A DNA stretch of 64,000 nt from assembly GCA_940671915.1 (NCBI GenBank), contig CALNVZ010003434.1:27073406-27137405 (forward strand), given 5' to 3'. Positions 1 to 12,088 of this stretch are shown here, piece after piece; position 1 is the stretch's first letter, and each line of letters begins with the position of its first letter. The notes under the pieces were generated by a model that was not told the origin of the DNA, did not search any database, and saw nothing but the letters and a program-made list of their open reading frames with translations. Both the position numbers and the translations under genes were made by a program. The stretch comes from Paracentrotus lividus (lineage: Eukaryota > Echinodermata > Echinoidea > Camarodonta > Echinidae).

Positions 1-233
1 ATTGCGAAATTAATTATTTAGTCAGGGGTGAAAACGGCCCGTTTAGAAGCAAAACTTTTTCTTTATCTGAAGAACTCGCCGTCGATACTTTTTCGAAATA
101 ACTTTTTCATGAAATAAGGCGGGCGTATATAATTCAGAAATCAGCAATATATTGAACAGCATGATGGTGATTTTATCCTTCCTCCACCACGACTGTCCTT
201 TCCATTTTTCCGGCTTCGCCACAGATTATTTCA

Positions 234-430
234 GTTTCGGACTAACGAACCCTTTTTTTCATTTTCGGAATAATGAACCTTATTTTATTTTTGGAATAAC
301 GAATCTTTTCTATTTTGGGAATAACGAACTTTTTCCATTTTCGGAATAACGAACCTTATTCTATTTTCGGATTAACGAACCTTTTCCATTTTGGGAATAA
401 CGAACCTTATTCTATTTCGGAATAACGAAC
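234..430. repeat. 29-bp tandem minisatellite
   Basis: About seven degenerate direct copies of a unit containing GGAATAACGAACCTT, alternating with T-rich spacers, followed by a C-rich run. Apparent reading frames here (for example 152-349) only translate the repeat and are not genes. The sequence before it (1-233) shows nothing recognisable. Confidence 0.85.
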
Positions 431-793
431 AGTACACCCCCCCCCCCCCCGCCCCGCGGACTATCGGACCTGCGGACTATCGGGATGACCCCTAGGCGTC
501 AATACAAACAATGAAGAGATGAAATTTATCGCCTTTTGAGTAAGGTCACAAATAAGCAGAAAAACATGAATAGCTCTAATTATCTAAAATTTGAGAAGCA
601 ATACTCATGAAGGAGATATCATGTTCAAGTGATAATTAATTTTCTCATTCCAAAATATGAACCAAGCAAAGTACACCTGAGTCGTTTAACTGATATAAAA
701 ACATTATGTGCCTCGACCATTAATACACTCTTGGCCATGATTAGTCAGCCTTTTTTTTTTTTCTTTTATTATTATAATTATTATTAGTAGTAA

Positions 794-842
<49 letters not shown>

Positions 843-1486
843 AATGTTATTATTATCATTTAATTATTATTATTATTATTATTATATTTTCATTAAAAAA
901 ATATCAAGCTGTTTCACATTTCCCAAGAAGTGTTTACATATTTTGTTTGTATTTTCCCCAAGGAGAAATTGCCCATGAGAAAAGGGCGGAGCGGCACGAC
1001 GGGTCCCCGAGAATATATATTTGTTTGCAGATGTCGTGAATATTCAACAAAATATAATAATGTGTGATAATTCACCTACAGCGGTAAATTACAATATATT
1101 CACCTTAAGAAATCAACTACAATTGTGACATATCAGTGGAACAGAATTCACTGAAAACGTCTTTAAAATAAAGGGCGAAATACTCCTTCGCAAGGCCACA
1201 AATATATAAATCTTATCCGGGCTCCATCGTTTGGCTCTCCCCTTATCTTGGCACTATAGGGTCCTTATTTCTTTTGAAAAAAAAAAAATTAACCTGTTTA
1301 CAGTTTTGTGAGAAATTTAAAACAGCTTAATAAATTATTTCACGAATAATCCACACCTCCCAAAGAAACCAGTTTTAAGTGCGCTTTTTGGGATTCACTT
1401 GGACAAAAAAAAAAAAAAAAAGAAAGAAAGAAAGAAATGGTTCTCATCTACTCTCAGGCCTGAAAAACGACTACCCCTTTCAAATG
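431..1486. other. Intergenic stretch with (ATT)n microsatellite
   Basis: No gene was seen. A (TTA)n/(ATT)n microsatellite lies at about 776-890 and a poly-A/GAAA run at about 1405-1436. The rest is AT-rich sequence without recognisable coding or repeat ends. Confidence 0.6.
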
Positions 1487-2711
1487 CACGGGCGTAAATC
1501 CCGGGGGGGGGATGGGGGGATACATCCCCCCAGATTTTGAGGAGGGGGATGGCCTGTACAAACATCCCCCCCCCCCCCAGTTTTCAAGAAAGAAATGAAA
1601 AAAAAAATACACTGGATAACTGTGTGAGTAGTTAAAATAGCGCTTTCAATACTAAAAAATGCTTCTGTTTTACTCCAAAAAATAATATAAAACCAAAATA
1701 TAATACCAATTGCGAGGTCGCTATGCGACCTCGCAATTAGTAACAAACAGTAACCTAAGTATAAAAAGGTTAATTGGATCCAATGCCTTCGTTTGGGGAT
1801 AAACCTTAGGAAAGGGTGTTGTTGACAATGTGCTTATGTGCGGGCTAGTTTGGTGGAGGGCTTGGGGCCTACTACCCACAAAATTGTCATAGCAAAGATT
1901 GTGGATTTGTTTTCTATCGCTGTTATTTAACAAAGCATGTAAAATGTATGTTCTAAATGGATACTAAATTTTCGGCTCGCAATTCGCTCTCGCTGATACT
2001 AAATAGGATTTATTCTGCCCAAAATTACATCTCCAATTTTTAGCTTAAAAATTTCGACTCGCATTACTTTTTTATTACTAAAATGAACAGGAATCAGGGC
2101 AGCCATTATGATTCTTAAAAGCATACATTCAAAGAAAAAAATTGTCTTCGTACCCCCTCCCTCTCTGAATACATTTCTCTTTAGGTTTATGCCTCTGATC
2201 TAAAGTGTCCCCCTTTTCAGAAAAGTGCACTTTTTTATCGAGACCCCCATTTTCAAATCCGTTCCGCTGCCTCTATTATATATTTTTGTTTTTGTTTGTT
2301 TGTTTGGGTTTTTTTCGCGCTCGCGGATACTATATAGGACCTTTAATACACAAATTCATCCAATTTCAGCTTTAAAATTTTCGGCTCGCGCTTTGCGCTC
2401 GCTGATACTAAGTAGGAAGTATAATGCACAAATATCTCCAACTTTTAGCTTAAAATTTTCGGCTCGCGCTCCGCGCTCGCATTATTTTTTTCATTACTAA
2501 ACTGAACAGTTATCAAGGCAGCCATAAGCTAAAAGCATAAATTCAAAGACAAATTTTATTCGCACCCCCTCCCTCTCAAATCCCCCCCCCGCCGCCACTT
2601 CTATAATGGGTATTAAAAACGTTCCTTGTGTCACTAGATCGCTACAAGTTGGCAAATTATTTCGCTAACCCCCCCCCCCCCCCCACTCCTCGACACGGAT
2701 TTACGCCGTTG
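1487..2711. mobile_element. hAT-like non-autonomous element with G-tract/C-tract ends
   Basis: The left end CACGGGCGTAAATCC and the right end GGATTTACGCCGTTG are inverted repeats. The flanks TTCAAATG (1479-1486) and TTCAGATG (2712-2719) form an 8-bp target duplication with one mismatch, which is the hAT signature. Long G and C runs sit just inside both ends. The interior has three direct copies of TTTTCGGCTCGC(GCT), near 1968, 2380 and 2457, and another copy lies in the hAT-like MITE at 9908-10222. No transposase was seen, so it is presumably mobilised in trans. Confidence 0.6.
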
Positions 2712-2736
2712 TTCAGATGATACGAGAAAAATCGAT

Positions 2737-4136
2737 GATACTATAGGTTTTCCCGCTCAATCTTCATCTTTCGTTCACCGAATTTCACATTTGGATCAAA
2801 CGATTTAACGCAAGTTGCGATCGCGCTAACGCATCGTCAATCAAATTCATTTGTATTCACTCAAATTCCATATATTTGCAAACGATTCTACATAGCATTA
2901 TGAGCACTCATTTTGATTTACAGCTGGCCTCGGCATAATTTGTCTTCCTTCGTTCAAACAAATTCACGAATAGGCAATTGAATTGTAAATAAGTGCAAAC
3001 AATTTTATATTTTAATGATACTTCAGTAAAAGTTTATGATGGTATCTCGCTCATCATGAGACGGATTTAAGACTAGTTTGGGACAGTTTTGAGACGGTTT
3101 TGATACAGTTGCGGAGACGTTTCGGAGACGTCTCAGAGCTGAATGGCCGAATCTCCGAGCCGTTTCATGAGTCGCAGAAAATCGAACATGCTTAAAACTA
3201 TGAAATTTTTCGTCGCGACGGGAAAAAATTATCGGGGACGCCGAGTCGCAGAGACGTCTACGCGAAGTGAGATACTCATCATTTCGAGGTTCTTGCAGTC
3301 GTGTAAAATATCTTTTTTGTTTATCTTTATTTTTTTTAAAGTAATGTCGAGATGCCTTGCTCGTCAGGAGATTGATGGCTAGAAATTATCAAACATAATG
3401 ATCAGAGGGATTTTCAAGAGCAAAGTATTTATTGTTCTTGTAATGAACTGTCGTATTCATCTGTATTGCGTATGATACAAAATTAATGCGCATCCAGAAA
3501 ATTACAAACACTGTCTTGTCAGACGATTTCATATCCTATAATTCGTACGCTGCATGACTGAGTCATATTTGGTTTTGAGTGCTAGTTTGTGTGTTCTAAA
3601 TTAAAGGTAGAAACATCCAATACAAAACATTTAAAAGTAGAAACTTGATTGAACATTGAGAATTTTGTACATGATATAAGATCACAAAATGGGAGATTGG
3701 GCTATATCCCTCCACAATCTAACTTTTAAAAATTGAAGTGTGTATATGGTCATATTCCTGAAAATTAAAGGGTTTAATTTAATTAAGTGCACAAAGTAGG
3801 AAATATAATTCATATTAATGAAATTGTTTGCCCAAAAGCACGCCCGTCGCCGTTTCGTTTTAAATTGAATGAACGAATCTGGAAATTGGTGCATGACATT
3901 GACAACTGAATGAAAATATAGTGAATTCGTTTGTACCGAACAAAAATGTTAGTGCCGATAGATGAAATTGAGTACACCAAACGAAAATTTGCTTGCACGT
4001 AAATGAAATGCCTTGCTCGAATTGAAAATTTGTATGATCCAACCGGCACGAAAGCGGCAGCTGCGTGAATTTGAATGCACATAAATGAAATAGAGGGAGG
4101 AAATGATGAACTTGAACGGGAAAACCTATACTATTA
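2737..4136. mobile_element. TIR element, 1.4 kb, family unknown
   Basis: The left end ATACTATAGGTTTTCCCG is matched in inverted orientation by CGGGAAAACCTATACTAT at about 4117-4134. Inside both ends the arms continue as degenerate inverted repeats rich in TTCA(C/T)TCAAATTC-like words. The centre has GAGACG-type repeats (3055-3140). No coding region was seen; the reading frames at 3143-3382 and 3682-4153 look like chance frames inside the arms. Confidence 0.5.
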
Positions 4137-4640
4137 TGTATGGAATATAACACTGGACAAACAGGCTTGTAATATATAAACAGCAGGGCTTGTAGGGGGT
4201 GGCTATCTAATTACAACTAAGAGTATATCTTGGCTGTCATCATAATCATTTGTTCTGTTAACTCTTAGAATCGTCTCATTCTCATAGCTTTATGACTAAA
4301 AAGCAAGGTTACCGTAAACAATTGGTTACGAAAGCCACCTTACATGAAATTGAATGATCAAAATCCATTAGAAAATGAGGATTATTTAGTTGTTGAGAGG
4401 TACCGATTGATATTTTCGAACGTTTTTTGCTAATGCAATTGTCACCCTAGATGAATGTATTCCGATGAAAGACATCGTAAAACTGTGGATATGTCATTTT
4501 TATACGTTATACATGTATTAACATGTATGGCCAAGTGTTGACGTTCAAAAGCGACAAGTAACTTTGAGCATTCATACAGAATACTTTGATCCCTTTGACC
4601 TACAACACCTGAGGGGGAACGTCAATGAATGTATAAAAAG
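4137..4640. other. Unassigned sequence upstream of duplicated block
   Basis: No gene or element end was seen. Similarity to copy 2 (around 31340-31470) starts near 4640, so the left edge of the recognisable tandem duplication lies about here. Confidence 0.5.
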
Positions 4641-4764
4641 GACATCAACCCCAGTTTTAACGTATATTAGCCAATGTCACCAAGTGTACTTATTCTGTGC
4701 TGGCAATTTTAGCCTTCATTAACATTTCAGGGGTACCGGTTAAATGTATATAAATCCTGAAATA

Positions 4765-5748
4765 CACTGTTCGTCATAAAGGTGGAATATTCTTTTCTGG
4801 CTCAAGCGAGGTTATGTTGCTCCGTTATTAATTTCTTGAATGTGTTTGTCACCGCTTTCACTTTTTGGGATCCTGGGTATATCTTGGACGTTCCCTCAAC
4901 CCTTCCCGGGGATTTTTCTTCAAAAAAGTTTTTCACCCCTAGAAGATGGCCATTTTCGTCATTTTTTCTTAATTTTGGGGCCCTCTTTTGTTCATGCGAC
5001 CCACCAAGGCCCCCTCAGTCCTACCCTAAGGAAACACGTCTGAGGTGGAGATTTGTTATTGTTCTTTAAATTAAATCTAGTTTTAAGGTTACAGGCTCGA
5101 CTCTTTTGTCTAGGGGAGGGGTCAAAATTTATTTTCATTGGGGTTCAACATTCATTTTATTCCTTTTTACACCATGGAAATTTCTATCTTCCCAAAATTG
5201 TATTGTAAAATCTCAACCAAACATAAATCAAAATAAAATATTATCAATAATTACTATTTACAGCCTTGTCATCAAGGCTAAACAAAATTTGAGGGGAAAA
5301 TGGTGATATTTAAGGGTTAAAGGTGGTTTTTCATTTCTTTTGTTTTCAGCATAAAGATGGAATGAAATATTCCGAATTTTCACCGATCTCGTTTTTTACT
5401 TCAACCCCTCCCCTAGACAAGAGACCTTAGCCTGTCCACAGAAATATAGATTTAACTTAAAGAACAATATAAAATAGTACACCTCAGTCGCGTTTCCCGG
5501 GGGTAGGACTGACGGGGGCTTGATAGGCCGGGAAAACAAAAAATGGCCCCAAAATGAGAAAAAATGACAAAAATGGGTCCCACGGAGGTTGATAAGACTT
5601 TTTTGGAAAAAGGTAAACGTGAAGGGTTGGGAAAATGTCCAAGATATAGCCAGTGTCCCAAAAAGTAAAAGCAGGGACAAACATATTCAAGAAATTAAAG
5701 TCAGAGCAAAATCATGTCGCTATAGCGGTAAAAAAATATTCCACCTTG
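4765..5748. mobile_element. Foldback MITE with TA target site (family FB, copy A)
   Basis: A 984-bp element flanked by TA (4763-4764 and 5749-5750). The left end CACTGTTCGTCATAAAGG and the arm after it pair with the right arm ending ATATTCCACCTTG. The two arms (roughly 370 bp each) are imperfect inverted copies. The equivalent intron position of copy 2 (about 37455) reads straight through without it, so it inserted in copy 1 after the duplication or was lost cleanly from copy 2. TA duplication and CACTG ends suggest a Tc1/mariner-mobilised MITE. Frames at 4782-5069 and 5396-5690 are the two arms, not genes. Confidence 0.75.
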
Positions 5749-5824
5749 TATAAGAAACAATCTTTATAGTGATTTTTGAAACATTTTACACATCCCAATT
5801 AATATATTGTCTTATCCATTTCAG

Positions 5825-5929
5825 ATTGTTTATCTAACCCCTGTCAGTATAGGGGAACATGCGAGGAAACGGAGACGGGATTCAATTGTACATGTTTACA
5901 AAGTTACTATGGGGAGAGATGCGAGTATG
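5825..5929 (+). CDS. Copy 1 EGF-like domain exon
   Basis: A 105-nt phase 1-1 exon between TTTCAG and GTAACT. It encodes an EGF-like module of 35 residues with six cysteines in the EGF spacing, including NPCQYRGTC, NCTC and YYGERC. It lacks the calcium-binding consensus D-x-D/N-E, so it is an ordinary EGF module. It differs from the copy 2 exon (37535-37639) at four bases, only one of which changes the protein (Glu to Asp). Confidence 0.9.
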
Positions 5930-6059
5930 GTAACTATAACAACCCCGTTCACATCATTTTGACATTGAATTTTAATTAATTCCGAGGATGTACTTCATAG
6001 GATAGAATGAATGAATTAGAATGAATTATGAATTATTCTGCATTGTGAATCAAAAATTA

Positions 6060-6460
6060 ATAATAATAATGGCATAATAATGACAATATTGATAACGCGC
6101 AACATATCCATCTGTTGAGATGTTCAAGGCGCATACAAAATTGAGGTTATTGTAAGAAATTCAACAAGATTAAAATCTACGACTGAACACAATGACATAA
6201 TAAAATCATCAGTAGGGCATTTGCATGAATCATCAGGTAGGTTTTCAGCATCGTTCTGAAAGTAGAAAGGGTGTTGGCCGTTTGGATAGAAAAAAGGTAA
6301 CCTATTCCATAAAAAAGGAGCTGCGGATGCAAATGCTATATCCCCCCCCCCCCCAATTTCTTTTGGTACGTATTTCTTTTAGTAGCATAACATTATTAGC
6401 TGAACGTAAACCGGAACGACCTGCAATGTGGGGTAATAGAAGAGATGAGATGATGTAAAC
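6060..6460. other. Copy 1-specific intron insertion, unclassified
   Basis: The intron after the EGF exon matches copy 2 on both sides (to about 6060 and from about 6460), but this roughly 400-bp piece has no counterpart there. It holds a C run at 6344-6355. Its ends are not clear enough to name a family. Confidence 0.45.
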
Positions 6461-6783
6461 CAATGTAAACCAATGACTTGTTTATAACGTTTGGAACAAT
6501 TAATTTTATCTCATTTTATCTGAGGATATGATCTCTCTCTGCATACTCTTTAAATCTTTCCCCAAGAACCATATATATTTTTTTTAATTTGGTAGTCATT
6601 TCAGAAGTGTATAGTTTTTATCGGGACACAATGTTTATAGTTAAATTTTGAATATGTGTTATTATAATGTGCATTTTAGACTAGAATTTCCTAAGCACAT
6701 TTTTTATTTATTTTTTTTAAAGCAGAGGGGGATTTTTTTTTCTCCACGGAATGACAAAAAGTACAAACATATAGGGCAAATAA

Positions 6784-8428
6784 CCCTGCTGGAAAGGACA
6801 CACTCATTCACATTGTGAACACAGTGTGAAAACACGATCCACAAGGTGAAAAAGGTGATTTCACAGTGTGGACATCACCACAATGTGGAAAACTACACAT
6901 TGTTCACAATGTGAAAATTGATTTCACAATGTGAATATACCAGCTCACAGTGTGAAATTGATTTCACAGTGTGGCCAAACCATGAAAAAAATTCACACTG
7001 TGAGAAACAGATTTTCACAATGTGAATATACCAGCTCACAGTGTGAAATTGATTTCACAGTGTGGCCAAACCATGAAAAAAAATTCACACTGTGAGAAAC
7101 AGATTTTCACAGTGTGAATACCTTACGACTTATATTTCACAGTGTGAACAGTAGGCCTATAGTTCATAGTGTGGCCACAGAGTGAATCTCCGGTTATCCA
7201 CACTGTGAATCAGCGTGTTTCACAGTGTGGCCACAGTGTGAATCTCCGGTTATCCACAATGTGACCACAGTGTGGTTCACAGTGTGACCACAATGTGAAA
7301 ACGCCCCAATTTAACATTGTTTCATTTTTTCCCCTATTTTTCTATTTTTTTTTCTTCTTTGTTAGTCCAAACCTGCCCTGCTGGAAAGAACACAGTGTCG
7401 CACAGTGTGTTCACATAGTCGACTATGTTAAAATGCTCAAATTTAACAGTGTGTTGATGATTTCACATAATGGTATGGTTTTCCACATAATATTCACATT
7501 GTTGTGTGCGGTTTCACACTGTGAATTTACCCGCTCACTATGTGATAATGTGGTTTTTTTTTTTTGTTTTTAAGTATTTTTTTTTTTTGTTTTTAAGTAG
7601 GGTTCAATTTTGTAATCGATCATAAGGCAATACTAATGATTTTTGGTAATTAGTCGAGTTTTAATCATGCTTCTTTTCTAAAACAGTATTAAATACTTTA
7701 CACAAGTTTTTTGTTAAACAAAATAATTTGAAAACACTAGAATTAAAAAGTGCAATAAAGAAATAAGCGTGCAACTTATCAAAAAAGAATTTAACGAAAT
7801 ATAAACCTTGACACAAATGTTTTATCAAAAATATAATAATAAGGGAAAACACCTTACGTTAAATTGAATTATCCCTCAACGTGCCCTAAGCATTTAGCCC
7901 ATAGAGCTGGGGGAGAAACTGATGACTCATGAGCCATAGCAAAGATTAAAATGCTATGTGTCATCTTGGGTGCATCCATTGATATATCACTGTTGGTATT
8001 TCTCAATGTGGACATTATTAAATTAGAGCGTTTCAACAGTGTGATTGGAGTTTCACAGTGTGATTTTTGTTTCACATTGTTGATGGGTTTCACAGTGTGG
8101 TGTTTCACAGTGTGAGAATTTCACAGTGTGGAAGTTTCACAATGTGAACTTCCACAATGTTAAATTGGGCGTTTTCACAGTGTGGTCGCGTTGTTCCACA
8201 CTGTGGTTCACAGCGTGATTATCTGGTTAACCACACTGTGAATTAGCGTGTTTCACAGTGTGAATCCCCGGTTATCCACAATGTGACCACAGTGTGGTTC
8301 ACAGTGTGACCACAATGTGAAAACGCCCCAATTTAACATTGTGGAGCAGACTATGATTCACAATGTGAAACACAGTGTGATTCACACTGTGTTTCACATT
8401 GTGAATGAGTGTGTTCTTTCCAGCAGGG
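6784..8428. mobile_element. TIR element composed of CACAGTGTG palindromes
   Basis: The ends CCCTGCTGGAAAGGACAC and its inverse (GTGTTCTTTCCAGCAGGG) bound 1.6 kb that consists largely of dozens of short words of the type TTCACAGTGTGAA, CACAATGTG and CACACTGTG in both orientations, at irregular spacing. A second left end, CCCTGCTGGAAAGAACAC, starts at 7376, so one copy appears nested in, or tandem with, another. T-rich (7318-7370, 7553-7600) and unrelated AT-rich DNA (7600-7980) separate the arrays. Copy 2 lacks the whole block between about 6706 and 8590. No transposase was found. Confidence 0.75.
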
Positions 8429-8620
8429 AAACGTCAAGGGAGAGGTGAGAAAGGAAGAAAAACCGAGACAAAATGTCCGAAATGTCTAAATTAGAGCGAA
8501 GCATCATTCCCCTAACTACGAATATCAAAATTGTGTACACTGTGTTATATTAAAGCCATAACTTTTCGAATGTCCAAAACAGACAAAAAGATGATGACGC
8601 ATATTATGGCTAAATCTTAG

Positions 8621-8779
8621 ATATATTCATCCGTTCCTTGAAACTACTCGGTGGAAGTGACAATGAAGGAAGAATCGCTTTTACATCTAATTCTCATCAC
8701 GGAACATTCATGTCAATCCACCAAGGAGATTGGTCCAGAAACAAATCACGGTTGGTCTGCCAATATCTCGGATTTGAAG
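8621..8779 (+). CDS. Copy 1 SRCR domain, first half
   Basis: A 159-nt phase 1-1 exon after AAATCTTAG, with donor GTAATT. The peptide begins FIRSLKLLGGSDNEGRIA and ends LVCQYLGFEG, matching the start of an SRCR domain (R-L-x-G-G-x-x-x-x-E-G-R...) and the V-C-x-x-L-G-F core at the end. The usual W-G-T-V-C segment of SRCR domains is not conserved here (GTFMSIHQGDW instead), so one canonical disulphide may be missing. Eight base differences separate it from the copy 2 exon, five of them amino-acid changes. Confidence 0.8.
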
Positions 8780-9379
8780 GTAATTTTAATTAATGATATT
8801 AATAAATGATGTATCAATCAGTACTATTATGTTCTGGATTCACGGTCAGGAACTACTAGTATTTATCTTGGGAACTCATTAATCATATAATTTTTTTTTT
8901 AAATTATTATTATTTAATGATTTTGAGTGGGCATTGCGAATGAAGCGATAAAGTAGAATGGATATTGTTGTCAAGTGAATATTCCATTGTAACCACAGGT
9001 TGTATTCTTTTTTTTTTCTTTTAATATCGTTATTGGGGCAATTTGCAAATTATTAATTAAATCATGATTGTCGACCATGTACGTCAAAAGCAAATGTCAT
9101 ATGTGTCTGTTGTGTCTGTTAAAAAATGGGGCTGTTGTTGGGCCCCTCTCCTCCTCCCCCCCCCCCTGACCCAAAATTTAGAAGAAAGTGGCTGAAATCG
9201 GGTATTTTGGACATTTGCCATCCCCCTCCCCTTTTGAAGAAATGAAAGTTAAATGCATTAATGGACAACCGACGCGAGTGGAGGTTATACCAGGATTAAT
9301 ATGTTTACTCGGGTTATTCGTCCGTATATGTTTTTGTTTTTTTGTTGTTTTTTTTTTCCGGAGGGGGTGTTTTTGTTTG

Positions 9380-9439
9380 TTTGTTTGTTTATTTATTTTT
9401 TATTTTTCATTTACTTTATTAATTTATTTATATAATATA

Positions 9440-9471
<32 letters not shown>

Positions 9472-9565
9472 AATAATTTTTAAAAAATTTTTTATTTATT
9501 ATTATTATTATTATTTTTTTTATTATTATTATTATTAATTATTTTTTTTATTTTTTTTGGGGGGG
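9380..9565. repeat. T/AT-rich low-complexity tract
   Basis: Long T, TA and (ATT)n runs ending in a G run. It is shared in position with copy 2 (39840-40010), so it predates the duplication. The apparent 116-residue frame 9188-9538 comes from this tract. Confidence 0.8.
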
Positions 9566-9907
9566 GGAGGGGCTTTTTCGAAACGATGAATTATTGACGC
9601 AACAATTCATTTTTCTAAAAACTGAACATATCTGTCATTTCAGGGCAAAATTACAGTCTCATTTCATACTTTTCTAATTTTGAGCCTGAGCATCTCCATT
9701 ATTAGCAATCATTAGACTTGTTTTTCCAATCAGAATTAACTAATACAATGCGATTGTTTAAAAACTGAAAACCCCAGTTATAAGCTACAGTTATCTGATT
9801 TTTTGTAACCATTTACCAAAAATGTGGTGCCAAATCTGTCAATAAATGCTTGTGTTTTACGCATAGTTAGCCATCACTTGATGAACAATGCTTTTGTCTG
9901 TAAGAAC

Positions 9908-10222
9908 CATTGGCGGCGATTGCGGGGGGGGGGGGACGGGGGGACGTGTCCCCCTCGATTTTTTGTGGGTGGATCGTTCCCCCCCCCCTCGATTTTATGT
10001 AGTGATTAGCTTGTGAAGCTAATAAAGAGGTTAAACTGTATGTCAAAACCAATGCTAAAGGTTATTATAGGGCAAAATTTTCGGCTCGCGCTTCGCGCTC
10101 GCAAAACACTCTCAATTAGTTTCTGCATAATGTGCGAAGTATGCGAATTTTGAGTGTATAATTTTCACTTTCGGTTGTTCCGTCCCCCCCCCCCAAGTCG
10201 TGACATGAAATCGCCGCGCTAG
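9908..10222. mobile_element. hAT-like MITE, 315 bp, with 8-bp TSD
   Basis: Exact 8-bp direct repeats GTAAGAAC (9900-9907 and 10223-10230) flank an element with inverted ends GGCGGCGATT and AAATCGCCGC. Copy 2 has the unoccupied site near 40345 (TGTAACAGCACG). The interior has a G run, C runs and TTTTCGGCTCGCGCTTCG. A related copy without a clear TSD lies at about 45166-45372. Confidence 0.8.
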
Positions 10223-10667
10223 GTAAGAACACTTGTATATAATTATGCAACAAATTTATAATGTTTACTCCCCCAAAATCTACTTGTTTTTCAAACAGTT
10301 CACGTTACAATGTTGTCAAATCACGTTCCGTCAAAAACGTCCTCTCCGAAAAAATGAAGTAATCGACTTTACGTGTAATACAAAATTTGAACCCTTATAG
10401 AAAAATAAGTTGGTGAAGCCTCCAGATTTAAAAGCAATGTCATTTTACTTGTCTAGAACACAAACAAAAAAATTGAGGGGAACAGAACAACTTTTTTTTT
10501 TGGAGAGGGGGGGGGGGGGGGGGGGGTTCAGTGAGACAAAATGGTGTAGCCTGATCGTAAAACAACCCATCATATCGGGTACCCATTTACCCTTTGGCGG
10601 AGTGAAGGAAATGTGGATAGAATGCCGTGCCCGTGACTTTACATTTGTATAATTTTTTTTTATATAG

Positions 10668-10841
10668 ATGCATACGCAACAGTCAGCGGTGATCTCTTTG
10701 AGGTATCATCATTAGACAATCTGTCGCACATTGTGACAGTAAGATGTCCTGATAATGTGAAGAGCATAACCGAGTGTTGGTACGATGAACTTGATGATGA
10801 GATTCCTAGAGATGAGAGTATAGCGGTCGTCTGCTGTGCGG
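10668..10841 (+). CDS. Copy 1 SRCR domain, second half
   Basis: A 174-nt phase 1-1 exon after TATATAG, with donor GTAAAAG. It continues the SRCR fold: DAYATVSGDLFEVSSL, then RCPDNVKSITECWYDEL (the C-x-G-x-E-x-x-L-x-x-C region of SRCR domains) and finally SIAVVCCAG (the V-x-C strand at the domain end). It differs from copy 2 (40784-40957) at seven bases, five of which change amino acids, all conservatively. Confidence 0.85.
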
Positions 10842-10954
10842 GTAAAAGCCCGTCGAACATTTTCACAATTCACATTCCATTAACAATGTTCTTTATTTAA
10901 TTTTTTTAGCTTTGACTATAGGTCTACATTAAAACTTCTTCGTAATTCGGATTA

Positions 10955-11790
10955 AAAAAAAAAATTATATAGAAAAGTCACTGAACCATGACGAAGCCCA
11001 AAACTTTCTTCTCATTTTCACGATTTTCTTGTATATTGTGCCCACTGAGGCGTGAAACATCGGGATTTTTATGAAAATAAAATCAAAAGTACTCCCCGAA
11101 AAGAATTGTTACATTCAATCAAAGTAAGAATTTGAATTTTAGTCCATACGTGAGAAAAGGGCTTTCCCGGTCTCACGTGCTCACTGAAGCATGTATTTTT
11201 AAATAAACGCCATAGGATCATTGACACGTGCCTAAAGAATATAAATAAAACCCAACAAATGTTATTGAGATGCTTTCTAGGCATAAAATTACTACAATGA
11301 CTCTTCGTAATTCTAAAATGGCCTATTTTTTGCTTAATTGATGGGTTCATTCAACCGTGAATGGATGGATATTGGTTGCATACACATCCAAAACAGGAAG
11401 TCCCTCACATTAGATCGATTATACAATGGCAAAGAAGTAAGAATCGCAGTTTGGGCAATTTTTGCTGCATGCTCACTCAACCGTGAAAGTTGACGAAAAT
11501 TTCGTTTCCGTGTGTTGGGAGGCACGTTTTGCAAACATTCTGACGTGTAAATGGTTTAAAATCTAAAAATGGGTCCGATATTATTGAATCAAAGTTGTGA
11601 TTTTAGGCTTGTGAACTTCAAAACATGACATTTTTGCATTCAACCATTAATCACTGAAGCATGACTTGATGATTTTCCTAAAATTTGCTCCTATGGTAGC
11701 TAATTAAATTCCCTACATGGACATATAATTAGATTTTTAAAATTCCTCCTGGTTCAAAAATTATTGATAACTGAAATAGGGGGAACTTTC
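10955..11790. repeat. Dispersed repeat family X, copy 1
   Basis: About 0.8 kb present in the copy 1 intron but not at the matching place in copy 2. It contains words such as TCACTGAACCATGACGAAGC, GTGCTCACTGAAGC and CATTCAACCGTGAA. Most of it recurs at 25638-26940, partly inverted, and its first 130 bp resemble the arms of the element at 22276-23964. Coding potential was not seen. Confidence 0.65.
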
Positions 11791-11807
11791 TTTTTCTTTT
11801 TTGTTTA

Positions 11808-11900
11808 TATACACACACACACACACACCGCGCCTACAAAAATAAAAATAAAAACGAATAAAAAGAAATAGGGGCCATCAGTGGGGGGGGGGGGGGGGGG
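11808..11900. repeat. (CA)n microsatellite and G run
   Basis: A short (AC)n tract at about 11810-11828, A-rich sequence, and a run of about 18 G at 11883-11900. Confidence 0.8.
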
Positions 11901-12088
11901 CAGGGAAATAATCTTTTAAGCTGCATGTTGGTCTCTCCCTAAACAAATCAAGTAATCAGAGACACAATAAAATTGTAAGCCTATGATAAACGAAAAATTA
12001 AAGTAATATACTTTCGGATGATATTATCCCGTACTAGTTCAGAGACCCATACCATACATCGTTTTCTATGATTATATTGTATTTGCAG

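Noticed and set aside
6784-8428. CRISPR-like array of short repeats
   Set aside because: Repeats are 8-13 bp palindromes at irregular spacing and in both orientations, lie within inverted ends, and sit in a eukaryotic intron.
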